A stretch of DNA of 64,000 bases from Methylomonas methanica MC09 (GCF_000214665.1 NC_015572.1:248001-312000), one strand, 5' to 3'; positions 8,081-17,770 are shown, counted from the stretch's first letter. Numbers and translations are program-made. Notes: a model not told the origin generated them from the letters alone.

Positions 8081-9362
8081 AAATATCGTCCTCGCCTACA
8101 GCCAGCGCGGTTTGCGCCAGCGCTTGCCGGGCCTCGGTAAAGGCTTTCCAGTATTGGGTTTCGAATTCGAACAGCGTAATCTGGCTGCGCACCAGATTCA
8201 GGAAGTCGACTTTGTTGACTTGATAACCGGCCAGCATGGAGGCTACGGTTTGTCTGGCTTGCGGGATGATGCCGGTGTCGAACAACACAAACTGATCTTT
8301 GGCGCGCTGATAGTCGTTGATACTTTGGCTGATTTGCGCCCTTACCTGGTTCCATTGATCCTGCAACGCGTATTTTTCCTGCATCAGTTCGCTGGTACGT
8401 TGATCCACGGCTTTGTTTTGTTTACTGCCGGCGAAAATCGGCACATTCATGCTTACGCCCAGGCTTAACAAGTCCGAGCGCGCTGTGCCGTTGGGCATAT
8501 TGCCGCGCGCGCCGTAGGCGGCTTCTACGTTAAAGTCGGGCAAAATGTCTTTTTTGGCCAAGTCCAGCCGCGATTCCGCGGCATGTATGCCCTGGCGTTC
8601 GCCTGCCAATAAAGGTCTGGCATTCTCGGCCAGTTGATACAGCTGGTTTTCCTGTTTGAGCGCCGGTAGCTGCATATCCGCCGTGGTAGGTAATAGCATT
8701 TCGGCATTGGCGGGTTGGTCCAGTAAGGCATTCAATTTGGCGGCGCTGTTTTTCCGCGTGCCGGTCAGGTTGATTTTTCGGTCCAATAATTTGGACAGTT
8801 CCAACTGGGCCAGCAATACATCCTGTTGCAAGCCTTCGCCGACTTCGTATTTGGTTCGGGCGATATCGACAAATTGTTGGAGCAGATTATGGTTGTTTTC
8901 GACTATCTCCAGCGCACGGTCCAGGTAAAAGACCAGCCACCACAGCGTTTTGACATCGCTTAACAGGCGCAGGCGGGTTTCGTCCACCGTATGTCCGGCT
9001 GCTGTTGCCGTATAAGTAGCGGCCTCCTTTCTCAAGGCCAGCTTGCCGGGAAAGGGAATGGCTTGGGAAATGCCGAAACCGATCTGCGTCATGTCGATTT
9101 GCCGGGTATCGAAGCTATCGACCGGCAGATTTGCGGCATTGAACCGAATGATCGGGTCCGGCAAACTACCCTGTTGCGAGGGAACGGCCGCCATGGCGTT
9201 GGCCCTGGCTCGCATTTGCGCCAGATCCGGATTGTCCCGGACGACTTTTTCGGTGGCTGCCCGCAGGGTTAAAACGCTTGGCTCCGCACTGTTGACTGGT
9301 CCGTAAGCCAACAATAACGGTATTACCTGGAGGTAACGGAATAATAGGGAAACGGATGGCAT
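8073..9362 (-). CDS. cusC: Outer-membrane efflux channel, TolC/CusC family
   Basis: The outer-membrane factor of the efflux system: 429 residues with two TolC-type repeats (about 40-220 and 240-425) rich in long amphipathic helices. Typical segments are LPDPIIRFNAANLPVD, GFGISQAIPFPGKLALRKEA and LSLGVSMNVPIFAG. I place the start at the ATG at 9362 and not at the upstream in-frame codon at 9428. A GAGG sits 6 bases before it, and the product then begins with a good signal peptide (MPSVSLLFRYLQVIPLLLAYG). There is no lipobox Cys, unlike E. coli CusC. It is the second gene of the efflux operon, overlapping the adaptor gene by 8 bases. Confidence 0.9.
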   Translation of the reverse strand: MPSVSLLFRYLQVIPLLLAYGPVNSAEPSVLTLRAATEKVVRDNPDLAQMRARANAMAAVPSQQGSLPDPIIRFNAANLPVDSFDTRQIDMTQIGFGISQAIPFPGKLALRKEAATYTATAAGHTVDETRLRLLSDVKTLWWLVFYLDRALEIVENNHNLLQQFVDIARTKYEVGEGLQQDVLLAQLELSKLLDRKINLTGTRKNSAAKLNALLDQPANAEMLLPTTADMQLPALKQENQLYQLAENARPLLAGERQGIHAAESRLDLAKKDILPDFNVEAAYGARGNMPNGTARSDLLSLGVSMNVPIFAGSKQNKAVDQRTSELMQEKYALQDQWNQVRAQISQSINDYQRAKDQFVLFDTGIIPQARQTVASMLAGYQVNKVDFLNLVRSQITLFEFETQYWKAFTEARQALAQTALAVGEDDIYE

Positions 9363-9491
9363 GTTGATCCTCAAACGTCGCAGTGGGGCAATAGCAATCT
9401 TGTTGATTGCGCCGCCTAGAAATAGCATACCGAACAGACCTTTATCTTGATTCTTCTCAAGCGCAAGGGCTATCCGAAAGATCTAAAGCGT

Positions 9492-9848
9492 TTAGAGGTG
9501 GAAAATAGGCGGTTTTATATCCGGGGACGGAGTGGTGGATAACGAGTCCGGATTTAGTAAGACTTGATAATATGCGGCGGCTTGTGTTGATTGAAACGCA
9601 AAGGACGTTGTAACGGCGCAATCCAGGCAGGGATGAAAATTACAAGTGCTTGGGTGCGTCTTGCCGGGTTGGCAGTGGCCGTCAGCCGGCGCTGCCGGGC
9701 TGTCGGCTGCATCCGCAACACCGCTTGCCTTAACGCCATGCGGCATCGAAAAGTGCGGCCCAAGCTCAGCGTAATGCGCATAAGCCGACGCCATGGGCGT
9801 AATAGCCATCAACAGCATCAGTAAGGCGATTATTCGGCGGTTTTGCAT
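9492..9848 (-). CDS. Small secreted His/Cys-rich protein, probable metal-binding leader of the efflux operon
   Basis: A 118-residue protein with a clear signal peptide (residues 1-24, ending ASAYA). The mature part is hydrophilic. A cluster in residues 57-77 (C59, H65, C69, H72, C74, C77, plus H58) ends in HPCLDC, and H25, H32 and H37 lie near the mature N-terminus. This pattern suggests metal binding in the periplasm. It lies 129 bases upstream of the channel gene on the same strand, as expected for the first gene of a metal-efflux operon. It resembles small CopL- or DUF2946-like proteins of copper operons in size and composition, but I cannot confirm a family. No clear ribosome-binding site is visible. 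Confidence 0.7.
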   Translation of the reverse strand: MQNRRIIALLMLLMAITPMASAYAHYAELGPHFSMPHGVKASGVADAADSPAAPADGHCQPGKTHPSTCNFHPCLDCAVTTSFAFQSTQAAAYYQVLLNPDSLSTTPSPDIKPPIFHL

Positions 9849-10129
9849 GCGGCAGTGTTTAATAACAGCATCGGCTAAGAAAATTAGTGCTGTAAATCGT
9901 AAGCTTATTCCGCCGGGAAAACAATGTATGTATCAACCGGAGGATGAACATTTTTATGTCATATCCCATGTTTAGGTAAAATGTGCTTTGATTGGGCTGA
10001 AAGGCTGTTCCGACGTTGCGGTTGATGCGTGCGGGTAGGGATGTAATTAAAAATAACAATAACGCCTCGAATAATAAAGTCTATTCGCTCTTGTCGAACG
10101 AATGGCATATAACAACAGGAAAACAGGAC

Positions 10130-10543
10130 ATGCTTGGACATATAGAAAGTTACGACGAACGCTGTCAAACCGGGGTAGTGAAACACGAAGGCAAGTTTTA
10201 CGAATTTCATATCGACCAGTGGACTTCCGCCGAGCCGCCCAAAGAGGGCGACGATGTGGATTTCGATCACGAACACGGCGAAATCACCGAAATTGGCCCG
10301 GTCGGCGCGTATCTGGTTGACAGCCAGCCGGTTAAAAGCCACATTGTGGCGGCTTTATTGGGTATCGTATTCGGCGCTATCGGCTTGCACCGTATTTATT
10401 TGGGTTTCTGGGGCTTGGGTATTACGCAAATTCTGGTCACTTATTTAACCGGCGGTTTCGGCGTGGTATGGGGCTTTATCGAAGGTGTTTTGATTTTTAC
10501 CGGACATATCAGCAAGGATGCCAAGGGCCGGCATTTGAAATGA
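10130..10543 (+). CDS. TM2-domain membrane protein with N-terminal cold-shock-like segment
   Basis: A 137-residue protein. Residues 1-62 (MLGHIESYDERCQTGVV... FHIDQW) look like a small OB-fold or cold-shock-like beta domain: the GxIxSYDxxxxxGVV and FEFH-type spacing is suggestive. Residues about 70-130 form a TM2 domain: two membrane helices with GAIGLHRIYLGFWGLGITQ between them, matching the family G-x-H-x-F/Y-Y-L-G core. The ATG at 10130 is preferred because AGGA precedes it by 9 bases (an earlier in-frame start at 10016 gives an Asn-rich, non-conserved extension). The gene stands alone between the efflux operon and cobS. Function unknown; TM2 proteins have no agreed bacterial role. Confidence 0.8.
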   Translation: MLGHIESYDERCQTGVVKHEGKFYEFHIDQWTSAEPPKEGDDVDFDHEHGEITEIGPVGAYLVDSQPVKSHIVAALLGIVFGAIGLHRIYLGFWGLGITQILVTYLTGGFGVVWGFIEGVLIFTGHISKDAKGRHLK

Positions 10544-10611
10544 TAGATATGGCTCAATCCGGCGCTCTTATTTAATGACGTGCACATAAATCTCATTCGT
10601 TTACTGAATTC

Positions 10612-11334
10612 ATGGAATCTTTACTGATTGCGCTGCAGTTTTTAACGCGTATTCCGGTTAATTATCGGCTGACGGATAACGCTGCGGCACTGGGCCGCTC
10701 GGTGTTGTACTACCCGTTGGTCGGGTTTGTGATCGGCGTGATATTGAGCTTCCTGGCCTTGCTGTTGTCGGGCACGCCGGATATGGTGGCGGCGGCCGTG
10801 GTTTTGGCTGCCTGGGTGTTTTTGACCGGCGGTTTGCATTTGGACGGTTTGGCGGATTGCGCCGACGCCTGGGTTGGCGGGTTAGGCGACCCGCAGCGCA
10901 GTTTGCGTATCATGAAAGACCCGGCCTCGGGACCGATTGCGGTATTGGTTTTGCTGTTGTTGTTACTGGTGAAATTTACCGTTTTGTTTGTATTGATCCA
11001 GCAGAATAACCTGATTCCGTTAATGTTGGCTCCCCTGTTGGGGCGTTGTGCGATTTTGCTGCTGATGCTCTCCACACCTTACGTCAGTCCCAAGGGCATC
11101 GCGGAAAAATTGTTGGACAACCTGCCCTATAGCGAGGCGCGCACCGTAGTCGTGGTGTCGTTGGCTTTTGCCGGATTGTTCATGGGCTGGGCCAATGTAT
11201 TGCTGGCCTTCGGTATATTGCTTTGGATACGCTATCTGGCGTTGCAACGCTTGGGCGGTGTTACCGGCGATGTTTACGGTGCCGCCGTGGAATTGATCGA
11301 GACGGCGGGATTATTGACCGTGGTGCTGCTGTGA
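10612..11334 (+). CDS. cobS: Adenosylcobinamide-GDP ribazoletransferase (cobalamin synthase)
   Basis: CobS joins adenosylcobinamide-GDP to alpha-ribazole (phosphate) to complete adenosylcobalamin, and works in the inner membrane. The 240-residue protein is strongly hydrophobic with several helices. It has the family N-terminus LIALQFLTRIPV and the metal-binding signature GGLHLDGLADCADAWVGG (about residues 72-90), followed by SLRIMKDPASGPIA. It is the first of three coupled cobalamin genes: its TGA overlaps the GTG of bluB. No good ribosome-binding site is seen before its ATG. Confidence 0.95.
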   Translation: MESLLIALQFLTRIPVNYRLTDNAAALGRSVLYYPLVGFVIGVILSFLALLLSGTPDMVAAAVVLAAWVFLTGGLHLDGLADCADAWVGGLGDPQRSLRIMKDPASGPIAVLVLLLLLLVKFTVLFVLIQQNNLIPLMLAPLLGRCAILLLMLSTPYVSPKGIAEKLLDNLPYSEARTVVVVSLAFAGLFMGWANVLLAFGILLWIRYLALQRLGGVTGDVYGAAVELIETAGLLTVVLL

Positions 11335-11972
11335 AGCAACACCGCTTCAGTGCAGAACAACGGGCCGGCGTTTATCGCGCCATCGCCGAGCGCCGCGACA
11401 TGCGGCATTTTCTATCCGAGCCGGTGGCGGCGGATATGCTGACGCGTATTCTGCAAGCCGCGCATCAAGCCGGCAGCGTCGGCTTGATGCAACCTTGGCG
11501 CTTTATTCGCATCACCGACAACCAATTGCGTGGGCAAATCCATCAGCTGGTGGACAACGAGCGGCAGCTGACCGCCACCGCGCTGGGGCAACGCCAGGAC
11601 GAATTCATGCGCTTGAAAGTGGAAGGCGTACGCGAATGCGGCGAACTATTGGTAGTGGCCTTGCCGGACCAACGGGAAAAACATATTTTCGGCCGGCGTA
11701 CCTTGCCGGAGATGGATCTGGCCTCGGCGGCTTGCGCGATTCAAAATCTCTGGTTGGCGGCACGCGCCGAAGGGCTGGGCATGGGCTGGGTGTCGTTGTT
11801 CGACCCTGACACCTTGTCCGCACTTTTAAACATGCCGAGCGGCAGCCGGCCGATCGCCATCCTCTGCCTGGGGCATGTAGCCGAGTTTTACCCCAAGCCC
11901 ATGCTGGAGCTGGAAAACTGGGCGGTACCGCAACCTTTGTCCGTCATGGTTTCGGAAAACGGCTGGGAATAA
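11331..11972 (+). CDS. bluB: 5,6-Dimethylbenzimidazole synthase
   Basis: BluB is an oxygen-dependent flavin-destroying enzyme that converts reduced FMN to 5,6-dimethylbenzimidazole, the lower ligand of B12. The 213 residues carry the nitroreductase-like fold signature [13 protein letters not shown] near the N-terminus, [36 protein letters not shown] and [11 protein letters not shown] choose the GTG at 11331 (GTGA overlap with cobS). The longer reading from 11223 would extend over 100 bases into cobS with no conserved sequence. Its presence shows the organism can make DMB aerobically. It is coupled to cobQ by a one-base TAATG overlap. Confidence 0.92.
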   Translation: MKQHRFSAEQRAGVYRAIAERRDMRHFLSEPVAADMLTRILQAAHQAGSVGLMQPWRFIRITDNQLRGQIHQLVDNERQLTATALGQRQDEFMRLKVEGVRECGELLVVALPDQREKHIFGRRTLPEMDLASAACAIQNLWLAARAEGLGMGWVSLFDPDTLSALLNMPSGSRPIAILCLGHVAEFYPKPMLELENWAVPQPLSVMVSENGWE

Positions 11973-13447
11973 TGATGCCGCAAGCGCTAATGGTGCAAGG
12001 CACCACCTCCGATGCCGGGAAAAGCACGCTGGTGACAGCACTCTGTCGGCATTATCGACGCCAGGGTATTCGCGTCGCCCCCTTCAAACCGCAAAACATG
12101 GCGCTCAACAGCGCGGTAACCGCCGATGGCGGCGAGATCGGCCGGGCTCAGGCAGTGCAGGCGGCGGCTTGCGGTCTGCCCGCGCATAGCGATATGAACC
12201 CGGTCTTGTTAAAACCCACCACCGATACCAGCGCCCAGGTGATTATTCATGGGCAAGTGTTGCAAAATCTGTCCGCCACGCAGTATCACGATTATAAAAA
12301 AGTCGCAAAACAAGCCGTATTGGCATCCTGGCGGCGGCTTACCGCCCAATACCAAACCGTGGTTGTGGAAGGCGCGGGCAGTCCGGCGGAAATCAATTTA
12401 CGGGCCGGCGATATTGCCAACATGGGTTTTGCCGAAGCCGTGGATTGTCCGGTGATATTAATCGCCGATATCGATCGCGGCGGGGTGTTCGCGCATATTG
12501 TCGGCACGCTGGCTTTGCTCTCCGCATCCGAACAAAACCGTATTATCGGCTTTGTGATTAACCGGTTTCGCGGCGATATCGCGTTGCTGCAATCCGGCCT
12601 GGACTGGTTGGAGGCGGAGACCGGCAAGCCGGTATTGGCTGTGTTGCCTTATTTACACGATTTGTATCTGGAAGCGGAAGATGCCTTGTCCATCCGGCAT
12701 GCGCGGCAAGAGGGCGAGCGGCAATTTACGTTGGTCGTGCCGCATTTGCCCAGTTTCAGCAACCATACCGATTTCGATCCCTTGCAATTGCATCCGGGGG
12801 TTCAGGTGGTGTTTGCCAAGAGTCCCGAAGCCATTCAGGGAGCGGATTTGGTGGTGCTGCCCGGCAGTAAATCGGTGCGCCGGGATTTGGCCCGGCTCCG
12901 GCAGCAGGGTTGGGATGAGTTTATCCAGCGGCATTTGCGCTACGGCGGCAAAGTCTTAGGTATTTGCGGCGGTTTTCAGATGCTGGGCAAGGCCATACAC
13001 GATCCGCGGGGTTTGGAAGGGGACGCCGGCACGGCGGCGGGCTTGGGTTTGCTGGATATGGAAACCACCTTGCAACCGCAAAAGTGTCTGCGCCAAGTCC
13101 AGGGGGTGTTTGCCGAACAGGCTGTGCCGGTTGCCGGTTATGAAATACACATGGGTGTCAGCAGCGGTCCGGCACTAGCGAGACCGCTGTTTAAACTGGA
13201 TGGGGCCGATGACGGGGCGCTGTCTGCGGACGATCAGGTTGCCGGCAGTTATGTGCACGGCCTGTTCGATTTGCCGGAGGCTTGTAATACGCTGTTGGCC
13301 TGGGCCGGTTACCGGCAGCGACAGGCGGTCGATTTTAACGCCTTGCGCGAAGCGGGCATCAACCGGATTGCCGACAGCTGGGCCGCGTATTGCGACGAAG
13401 CCAAACTCAATACGGCGTTGGCCAAGTTTTACGCGCGGGATTTTTGA
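11972..13447 (+). CDS. cobQ: Cobyric acid synthase
   Basis: CobQ/CbiP amidates the b, d, e and g side chains of adenosylcobyrinic acid diamide using glutamine and ATP. The protein is 491 residues, the usual size. The N-terminal dethiobiotin-synthetase-like ATPase has [18 protein letters not shown] (P-loop-like, residues 7-18) and [13 protein letters not shown]. The C-terminal glutamine amidotransferase domain has the nucleophile motif [13 protein letters not shown] (Cys about 330), GYEIHMG, and the catalytic His in SYVHGLFD. A second ATG lies immediately after the first, so the exact start is open by one codon. The next gene is convergent, only 22 bases away. Confidence 0.95.
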   Translation: MMPQALMVQGTTSDAGKSTLVTALCRHYRRQGIRVAPFKPQNMALNSAVTADGGEIGRAQAVQAAACGLPAHSDMNPVLLKPTTDTSAQVIIHGQVLQNLSATQYHDYKKVAKQAVLASWRRLTAQYQTVVVEGAGSPAEINLRAGDIANMGFAEAVDCPVILIADIDRGGVFAHIVGTLALLSASEQNRIIGFVINRFRGDIALLQSGLDWLEAETGKPVLAVLPYLHDLYLEAEDALSIRHARQEGERQFTLVVPHLPSFSNHTDFDPLQLHPGVQVVFAKSPEAIQGADLVVLPGSKSVRRDLARLRQQGWDEFIQRHLRYGGKVLGICGGFQMLGKAIHDPRGLEGDAGTAAGLGLLDMETTLQPQKCLRQVQGVFAEQAVPVAGYEIHMGVSSGPALARPLFKLDGADDGALSADDQVAGSYVHGLFDLPEACNTLLAWAGYRQRQAVDFNALREAGINRIADSWAAYCDEAKLNTALAKFYARDF

Positions 13448-13469
13448 GGTGTGTCGGAGGCTGGATCGG

Positions 13470-16400
13470 CTATTCGGTTTCGGCCAGATGCTGGGTATCA
13501 TGCGGAAAAACGCCTTGCTCCAGTAAATCCAGGTAGACGCGGTAGCAATTGCGGCCGGCGTGCTTAGCTTGGTACATGGCCTGATCGGCATGCCGCAGCA
13601 GCGTGTACGGAGCCACGTCGTCCAGCGGATAAAGCGTGACGCCGCAGCTGGCGCCTATCCAGACCGGATGCGCGTGCAAGTTAAACGGCTCGGCCAGCGC
13701 GGCATGTATCCGGGTCAAGGTGTCTTCGCACTGTTGGCGGGATTGTAAGTCCTGCAGCAGCAAGGCAAACTCGTCGCCGCCCAGCCGGCACACCGTGTCG
13801 CATTCGCGTAGATTGCTTTTGATGCGCTTGGCGACTTCTATCAGCAGCTCGTCGCCGACGGCGTGGCCGAAGGTGTCGTTGACCGGTTTGAAACCGTCCA
13901 GATCCAGATAGCAGATCGCCAGCAAGCCGCCGGATCGCTTGGTATGGGCGATGGCTTGATTAAAGCGGTCCGAGAACAGCGTGCGGTTCGGCAGGCTGGT
14001 TAACGGATCGAAATGCGCCATGTGTTCCAGCAGCTCCTGTTGTTGCTTTCTTTCGGTAATGTCCGAAAATAGGCCGATATAATTGATAATTGCACCGCTT
14101 TCGTCGAACAAGGCCGAAATGGTCAATAATTGGGCGTAAACTTCATTGTTTTTATGCCGATTCCAAATTTCGCCTTGCCAGTGGCCTTCCTTGCGCAATG
14201 CCTTCCACATTGCCACATAAAAACCGGGTTCTTGCCGGTTCGATTTTAGCAGGCTGGGGTTTTTACCTATCACCTCGTCATGGCTGAACCCGGTCATTTC
14301 GCTGAATGCGGCGTTGACATCCAGTATGCGTGCGTCGGCGTCGGTAATCATGATGCCTTCGTGGGCGTCGGAAAATACCCGGGCCGACAACTTGAGCTTT
14401 TCCTCGGCATGTTTACGCTCGCTGATATCCTGCACAATACCCAGCATGCGCTTCGGTTTACCGTTTTCGTTACGTTCCACTTGGCCGACCGAACGCATCC
14501 AGCACTTTTTGCCGGTCACGTTGATGCGGTACTCGACGTCGTATTTAGCGCCGTATTTAAGATGTTTGCGCAAACTGTCTATGACTAGCGGTCTGTCCTC
14601 TTTGCAGATAGTAGCCAGAAAATGCGCCCATTTGGGGTTTTCGGCTTTGGGAAAACCCAGGCCGTTGGTGACAATTTCCGACCAGATTTGCCGGTTGTTC
14701 AGCAGGTCGAACTCCCAGGTGCCGACGCCGCCATAATACTGGCTGACCCGCAAGCGTTCTTCGCTGGCCTTTAAGGCCAGTTCGTCGAGTTTCCGTTGGC
14801 TGATGTCTTGTAATAAGGCTACGAAGCGATTGTGGCCGGCTTGATAGGCGTCAACCGCCAGCCAGCGCTGCTGCTCCGGAGAATGTATCTCAAAATGCGC
14901 GGGTTTATGTTGGGTTTCGATGTCGGCAAAGTGTTGAATGCAGTCGCCAAGATGGGGTAGCTGCAGCCGGTTGGCGCGCTTGCCGACGCATTGAATCGCC
15001 TTGATGCCGGCGATGGATTCGAATGCCGGATTGACCATTAAGATTCTGGAGTCGACGATTTGGCCGTTTGTATCTCTTATGACTTCATGCAAGGCAAGGC
15101 CCAGCGACATGTTGCGGTATAGCAGGGCCAGATCGGCTTCGCTACGGCGACGGGCTTTGATTTCCTTACGTAATCTGAACACCCAGTAACTAAAGAAAAG
15201 CAGGATCAGTAACGTTACGCTGGCATATTTGACCAGTGTCTCTATGCTGACACCGGGATTGACCTTCAGGCCCATCCAGCGGTTAATCAGGCTTTCACGC
15301 TGGTTGGGCGAGATAGAGTTCAAGGCCTTTTGCAAGATACTCAACAATTCGGGGTGCTGCTTGCCGACCGCAAACTGGAGCTGGTTTTGGTAGCCGCTCT
15401 GGCCGGCAAAACGCAGATTCAAAAAGCCTTGTTGTTTGATGATAAAACTCGCGGAAGCCGCGTCGCCGATATAGGCATTCACATCGCCCTGTTCAACCAA
15501 GGCCAATGCCTCATTGATCGAGTCGACGGCAACGGTTTCGATCCTGGGATACTGGCGGGCTAATAATTCATGGATGAAATAGCCTTTGACCACTGCGATT
15601 TTTTGGCCGGCCAGTAAATTCAGCGAACCGATATAACCGAGTCTGTCGTCGCCGATGATGATGACGGGGGCGCTGACATAGGGCGCGCTGAAATTCAGGT
15701 ACTGCAGCCTCTCGGGCGTTTCCGTTGCCGCGGCTATCATGTCCAGTTCGCCGCGTTTGGCCATTTCCAGTATTTCATACCAGGATTTGTCCTGGATGAG
15801 TTCGAATTGCACGCCCAATTTTTTTTCGATCAGGCGCAGATGCTCTGCCACCATGCCGACGTAGTTGCCGTCTTGATCTATCCATTCGTAAGGCGGGAAG
15901 TTTCGGTCTATGCCTACCCGAATGGCCGGGTGTTGCGCCAGCCAATTGTGTTCAGCTATCGACAAATCCAGGGTAGGAGCGGAGGTATGAACGAATCCGG
16001 CCAGTTGCTCGTCGGATATTGCCGGGGCCAGTTTTAAGCTGGTGTAAGTTTCGGCCACGCGGCGCAGGCGTTTTGTTTCGATTCGCCCCAACGGCACCGT
16101 GTCCGGCATGATGAGTTTACGGGTTTCCGCCGCTTCGAAACGCAACTGTTCCGCTGTGCGCTTACTGTGATATTCGTTGAGAATGAGTTGGATAATTTCC
16201 TCGGGATGATTCAGCGCGTATTGCCAGCCTTTCAAAGAAGCACGTTTAAACCGCTCTGCCCGGCCGGGATGTTGCTGCAATTCTTTTCGGCTGGTAAACA
16301 GCAGGTCGCCGTAAAAATCGATGCCGTAATTTTGCGGGTTGATAATGTTGACTTTAATGCCGCGCTGTTGGAATTCGAACGGTTTGTCGGTGAGATAACC

Positions 16401-16931
16401 CGACATGACGTCCACTTTGTCCTGGATGAGATCCTCGATATCGAACGACTCGGCTACCGGCATATAACGGCTTTCATTCAGGCCGGCCTCCGCCAGCAGT
16501 GCACGGATAGGGGCGTTGTTCTCGCCGACGGCATCGTACATAACCAGTTTGCCGGCAATTTCGTAAGGACTGATAATGCCGGAAGACTGCTTACTGTACA
16601 GGACCAGGGCATCGTGTTGAAAGACGGCGGCTAGCGCGACCAGGGCTTTTCCCTTGGCGTAATGGGCGACGATACCGGAGTCGCCGATGCCGTAATCGGT
16701 TTGGCCCGACAGAATTTGTTGGACGTAATCCTGGCCGGGGCGGCGTTCTTTAATTTCCACATCCAGGCCTTCATCCGCGTAATAGCCGGCGAATTGAAAT
16801 TGATGAAAATATTTGAGCTGTAGGCTAACGTGTTCCAAGGCTTGGCCGTTGGCCGTAACGGCCGCTGGCAGAGGGTGGCTGGTCAGCAACAGCAAGGCCG
16901 CCAGAAAGAAGACGAGTTTGTTGATCATCAA
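13470..16931 (-). CDS. Large membrane sensor diguanylate cyclase (NMT1-like, SBP-3, PAS repeats, GGDEF)
   Basis: An 1153-residue sensor. After a signal peptide or anchor (residues 1-24) comes an NMT1/THI5-like periplasmic binding domain (about 33-300, with LQLKYFHQFQFAGYYA). A second, bacterial type-3 solute-binding domain follows (about 315-555, RVGIDRNFPPYEWIDQDGNYVG), then a membrane helix (about 572-590), a short coil, three PAS/PAC-type domains (about 605-720, 730-850 and 855-975), and GGDEF. The active-site GGDEF is at residues 1051-1055, and an inhibitory-site RECD at 1042-1045 is intact, so it should make cyclic di-GMP with product feedback. Two different binding modules suggest ligand sensing of amines, pyrimidines or amino acids; the ligand is unknown. 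There is no EAL domain. Confidence 0.9.
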   Translation of the reverse strand: MMINKLVFFLAALLLLTSHPLPAAVTANGQALEHVSLQLKYFHQFQFAGYYADEGLDVEIKERRPGQDYVQQILSGQTDYGIGDSGIVAHYAKGKALVALAAVFQHDALVLYSKQSSGIISPYEIAGKLVMYDAVGENNAPIRALLAEAGLNESRYMPVAESFDIEDLIQDKVDVMSGYLTDKPFEFQQRGIKVNIINPQNYGIDFYGDLLFTSRKELQQHPGRAERFKRASLKGWQYALNHPEEIIQLILNEYHSKRTAEQLRFEAAETRKLIMPDTVPLGRIETKRLRRVAETYTSLKLAPAISDEQLAGFVHTSAPTLDLSIAEHNWLAQHPAIRVGIDRNFPPYEWIDQDGNYVGMVAEHLRLIEKKLGVQFELIQDKSWYEILEMAKRGELDMIAAATETPERLQYLNFSAPYVSAPVIIIGDDRLGYIGSLNLLAGQKIAVVKGYFIHELLARQYPRIETVAVDSINEALALVEQGDVNAYIGDAASASFIIKQQGFLNLRFAGQSGYQNQLQFAVGKQHPELLSILQKALNSISPNQRESLINRWMGLKVNPGVSIETLVKYASVTLLILLFFSYWVFRLRKEIKARRRSEADLALLYRNMSLGLALHEVIRDTNGQIVDSRILMVNPAFESIAGIKAIQCVGKRANRLQLPHLGDCIQHFADIETQHKPAHFEIHSPEQQRWLAVDAYQAGHNRFVALLQDISQRKLDELALKASEERLRVSQYYGGVGTWEFDLLNNRQIWSEIVTNGLGFPKAENPKWAHFLATICKEDRPLVIDSLRKHLKYGAKYDVEYRINVTGKKCWMRSVGQVERNENGKPKRMLGIVQDISERKHAEEKLKLSARVFSDAHEGIMITDADARILDVNAAFSEMTGFSHDEVIGKNPSLLKSNRQEPGFYVAMWKALRKEGHWQGEIWNRHKNNEVYAQLLTISALFDESGAIINYIGLFSDITERKQQQELLEHMAHFDPLTSLPNRTLFSDRFNQAIAHTKRSGGLLAICYLDLDGFKPVNDTFGHAVGDELLIEVAKRIKSNLRECDTVCRLGGDEFALLLQDLQSRQQCEDTLTRIHAALAEPFNLHAHPVWIGASCGVTLYPLDDVAPYTLLRHADQAMYQAKHAGRNCYRVYLDLLEQGVFPHDTQHLAETE

Positions 16932-17056
16932 TGCCGTTCGAATATCGCATATTCAGGTTGACTTCATCGATTGGCATTTTACAGGCAATGGGCTTTGCTG
17001 TTACGGGGGATTTTTAGTCAATTGAAAAATGACGTTTAAAAATCGGCCCGGGTCTG

Positions 17057-17770
17057 TTAATGCGAATTAACGGCGGCGGTAGTGAACAAGGACTGAAACT
17101 TGTTTTTACCGGTATTGGCCTTGCGTTGTTGGGTGTGGGCCAAAGCCAGTCTGGCTTCATTTTGCAACTGCGTGTCCGCAAACGCTTGCTGCTTTCTGAC
17201 CGGGGCTTGGGTAGCTTTACGGAAAAACGCTTCCGCTTCTGTTGCCCGGTCCTGACGCAACAGAAAATCGGCGTAGAAGTAATTGGCGTCTATTCCGTCC
17301 GGATTAATTTCCAAGCTGGCTTTCAATAACTGTTCCGCCATATCATCGTCGCCAAACGAAACCGGCCAGCCGGGCAGCATGTAATACAATGTGCCCAAGG
17401 TAACGTACGCGGCGCCATCCAGGGCTTTGGGGTCGATACTAATGGCTTCTTCCAATAGTTTTTTGGCTTTTTCCAGGGTCGAAAGCGCGCTCAACGACGA
17501 TTCGAACGCTGCGTTGGTGGACATGACGGTGGCTTGCCAAATTTTGGGTTCGGCCGCATTCGGATAACGGCTCACCAGTTCCGCCGCTTTCTTCAGTAGC
17601 TCGGGGTAGGCCTGTTTTTGCCGCGCTTCATCATTTTGATAATACGCGGCCGCCCAGGCGCTTTCCAGGCTGGCAATCGACGCATTCAAGTCCGACGCCT
17701 GTAGCTGGGCGCTAAAAAGTAACAAAAAAACAACAATAGTGGCTCTATACATACATAAAATATAGAGCAT
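17057..17770 (-). CDS. Secreted TPR-like protein of unknown function
   Basis: A 237-residue protein with an N-terminal signal peptide (cleavage after about residue 25, AQLQAS) and alpha-helical repeats resembling tetratricopeptides, for example residues 95-115 (EKAKKLLEEAISIDPKALDG) and 143-175 (AEQLLKASLEINPDG with YADFLLRQDRATEAEAFF). It is likely periplasmic. An alternative ATG six codons in (17752) gives an equally good signal peptide; neither start has a clear ribosome-binding site. It is probably a scaffold or binding protein, with no enzymatic motif. The next gene upstream is 36 bases away on the same strand. Confidence 0.75.
   Translation of the reverse strand: MLYILCMYRATIVVFLLLFSAQLQASDLNASIASLESAWAAAYYQNDEARQKQAYPELLKKAAELVSRYPNAAEPKIWQATVMSTNAAFESSLSALSTLEKAKKLLEEAISIDPKALDGAAYVTLGTLYYMLPGWPVSFGDDDMAEQLLKASLEINPDGIDANYFYADFLLRQDRATEAEAFFRKATQAPVRKQQAFADTQLQNEARLALAHTQQRKANTGKNKFQSLFTTAAVNSH

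Noticed and set aside
9916..9975. Short leader peptide MNIFMSYPMFR (ATG after GGAGG, near 9946)
   Set aside because: Only 11 codons, no attenuator structure and no biosynthetic gene follows; too little to support.
13470..16931. Thiamine precursor (NMT1) synthesis or transport enzyme
   Set aside because: The NMT1-like part is one periplasmic module of a protein ending in PAS and GGDEF domains, so it is a sensor.
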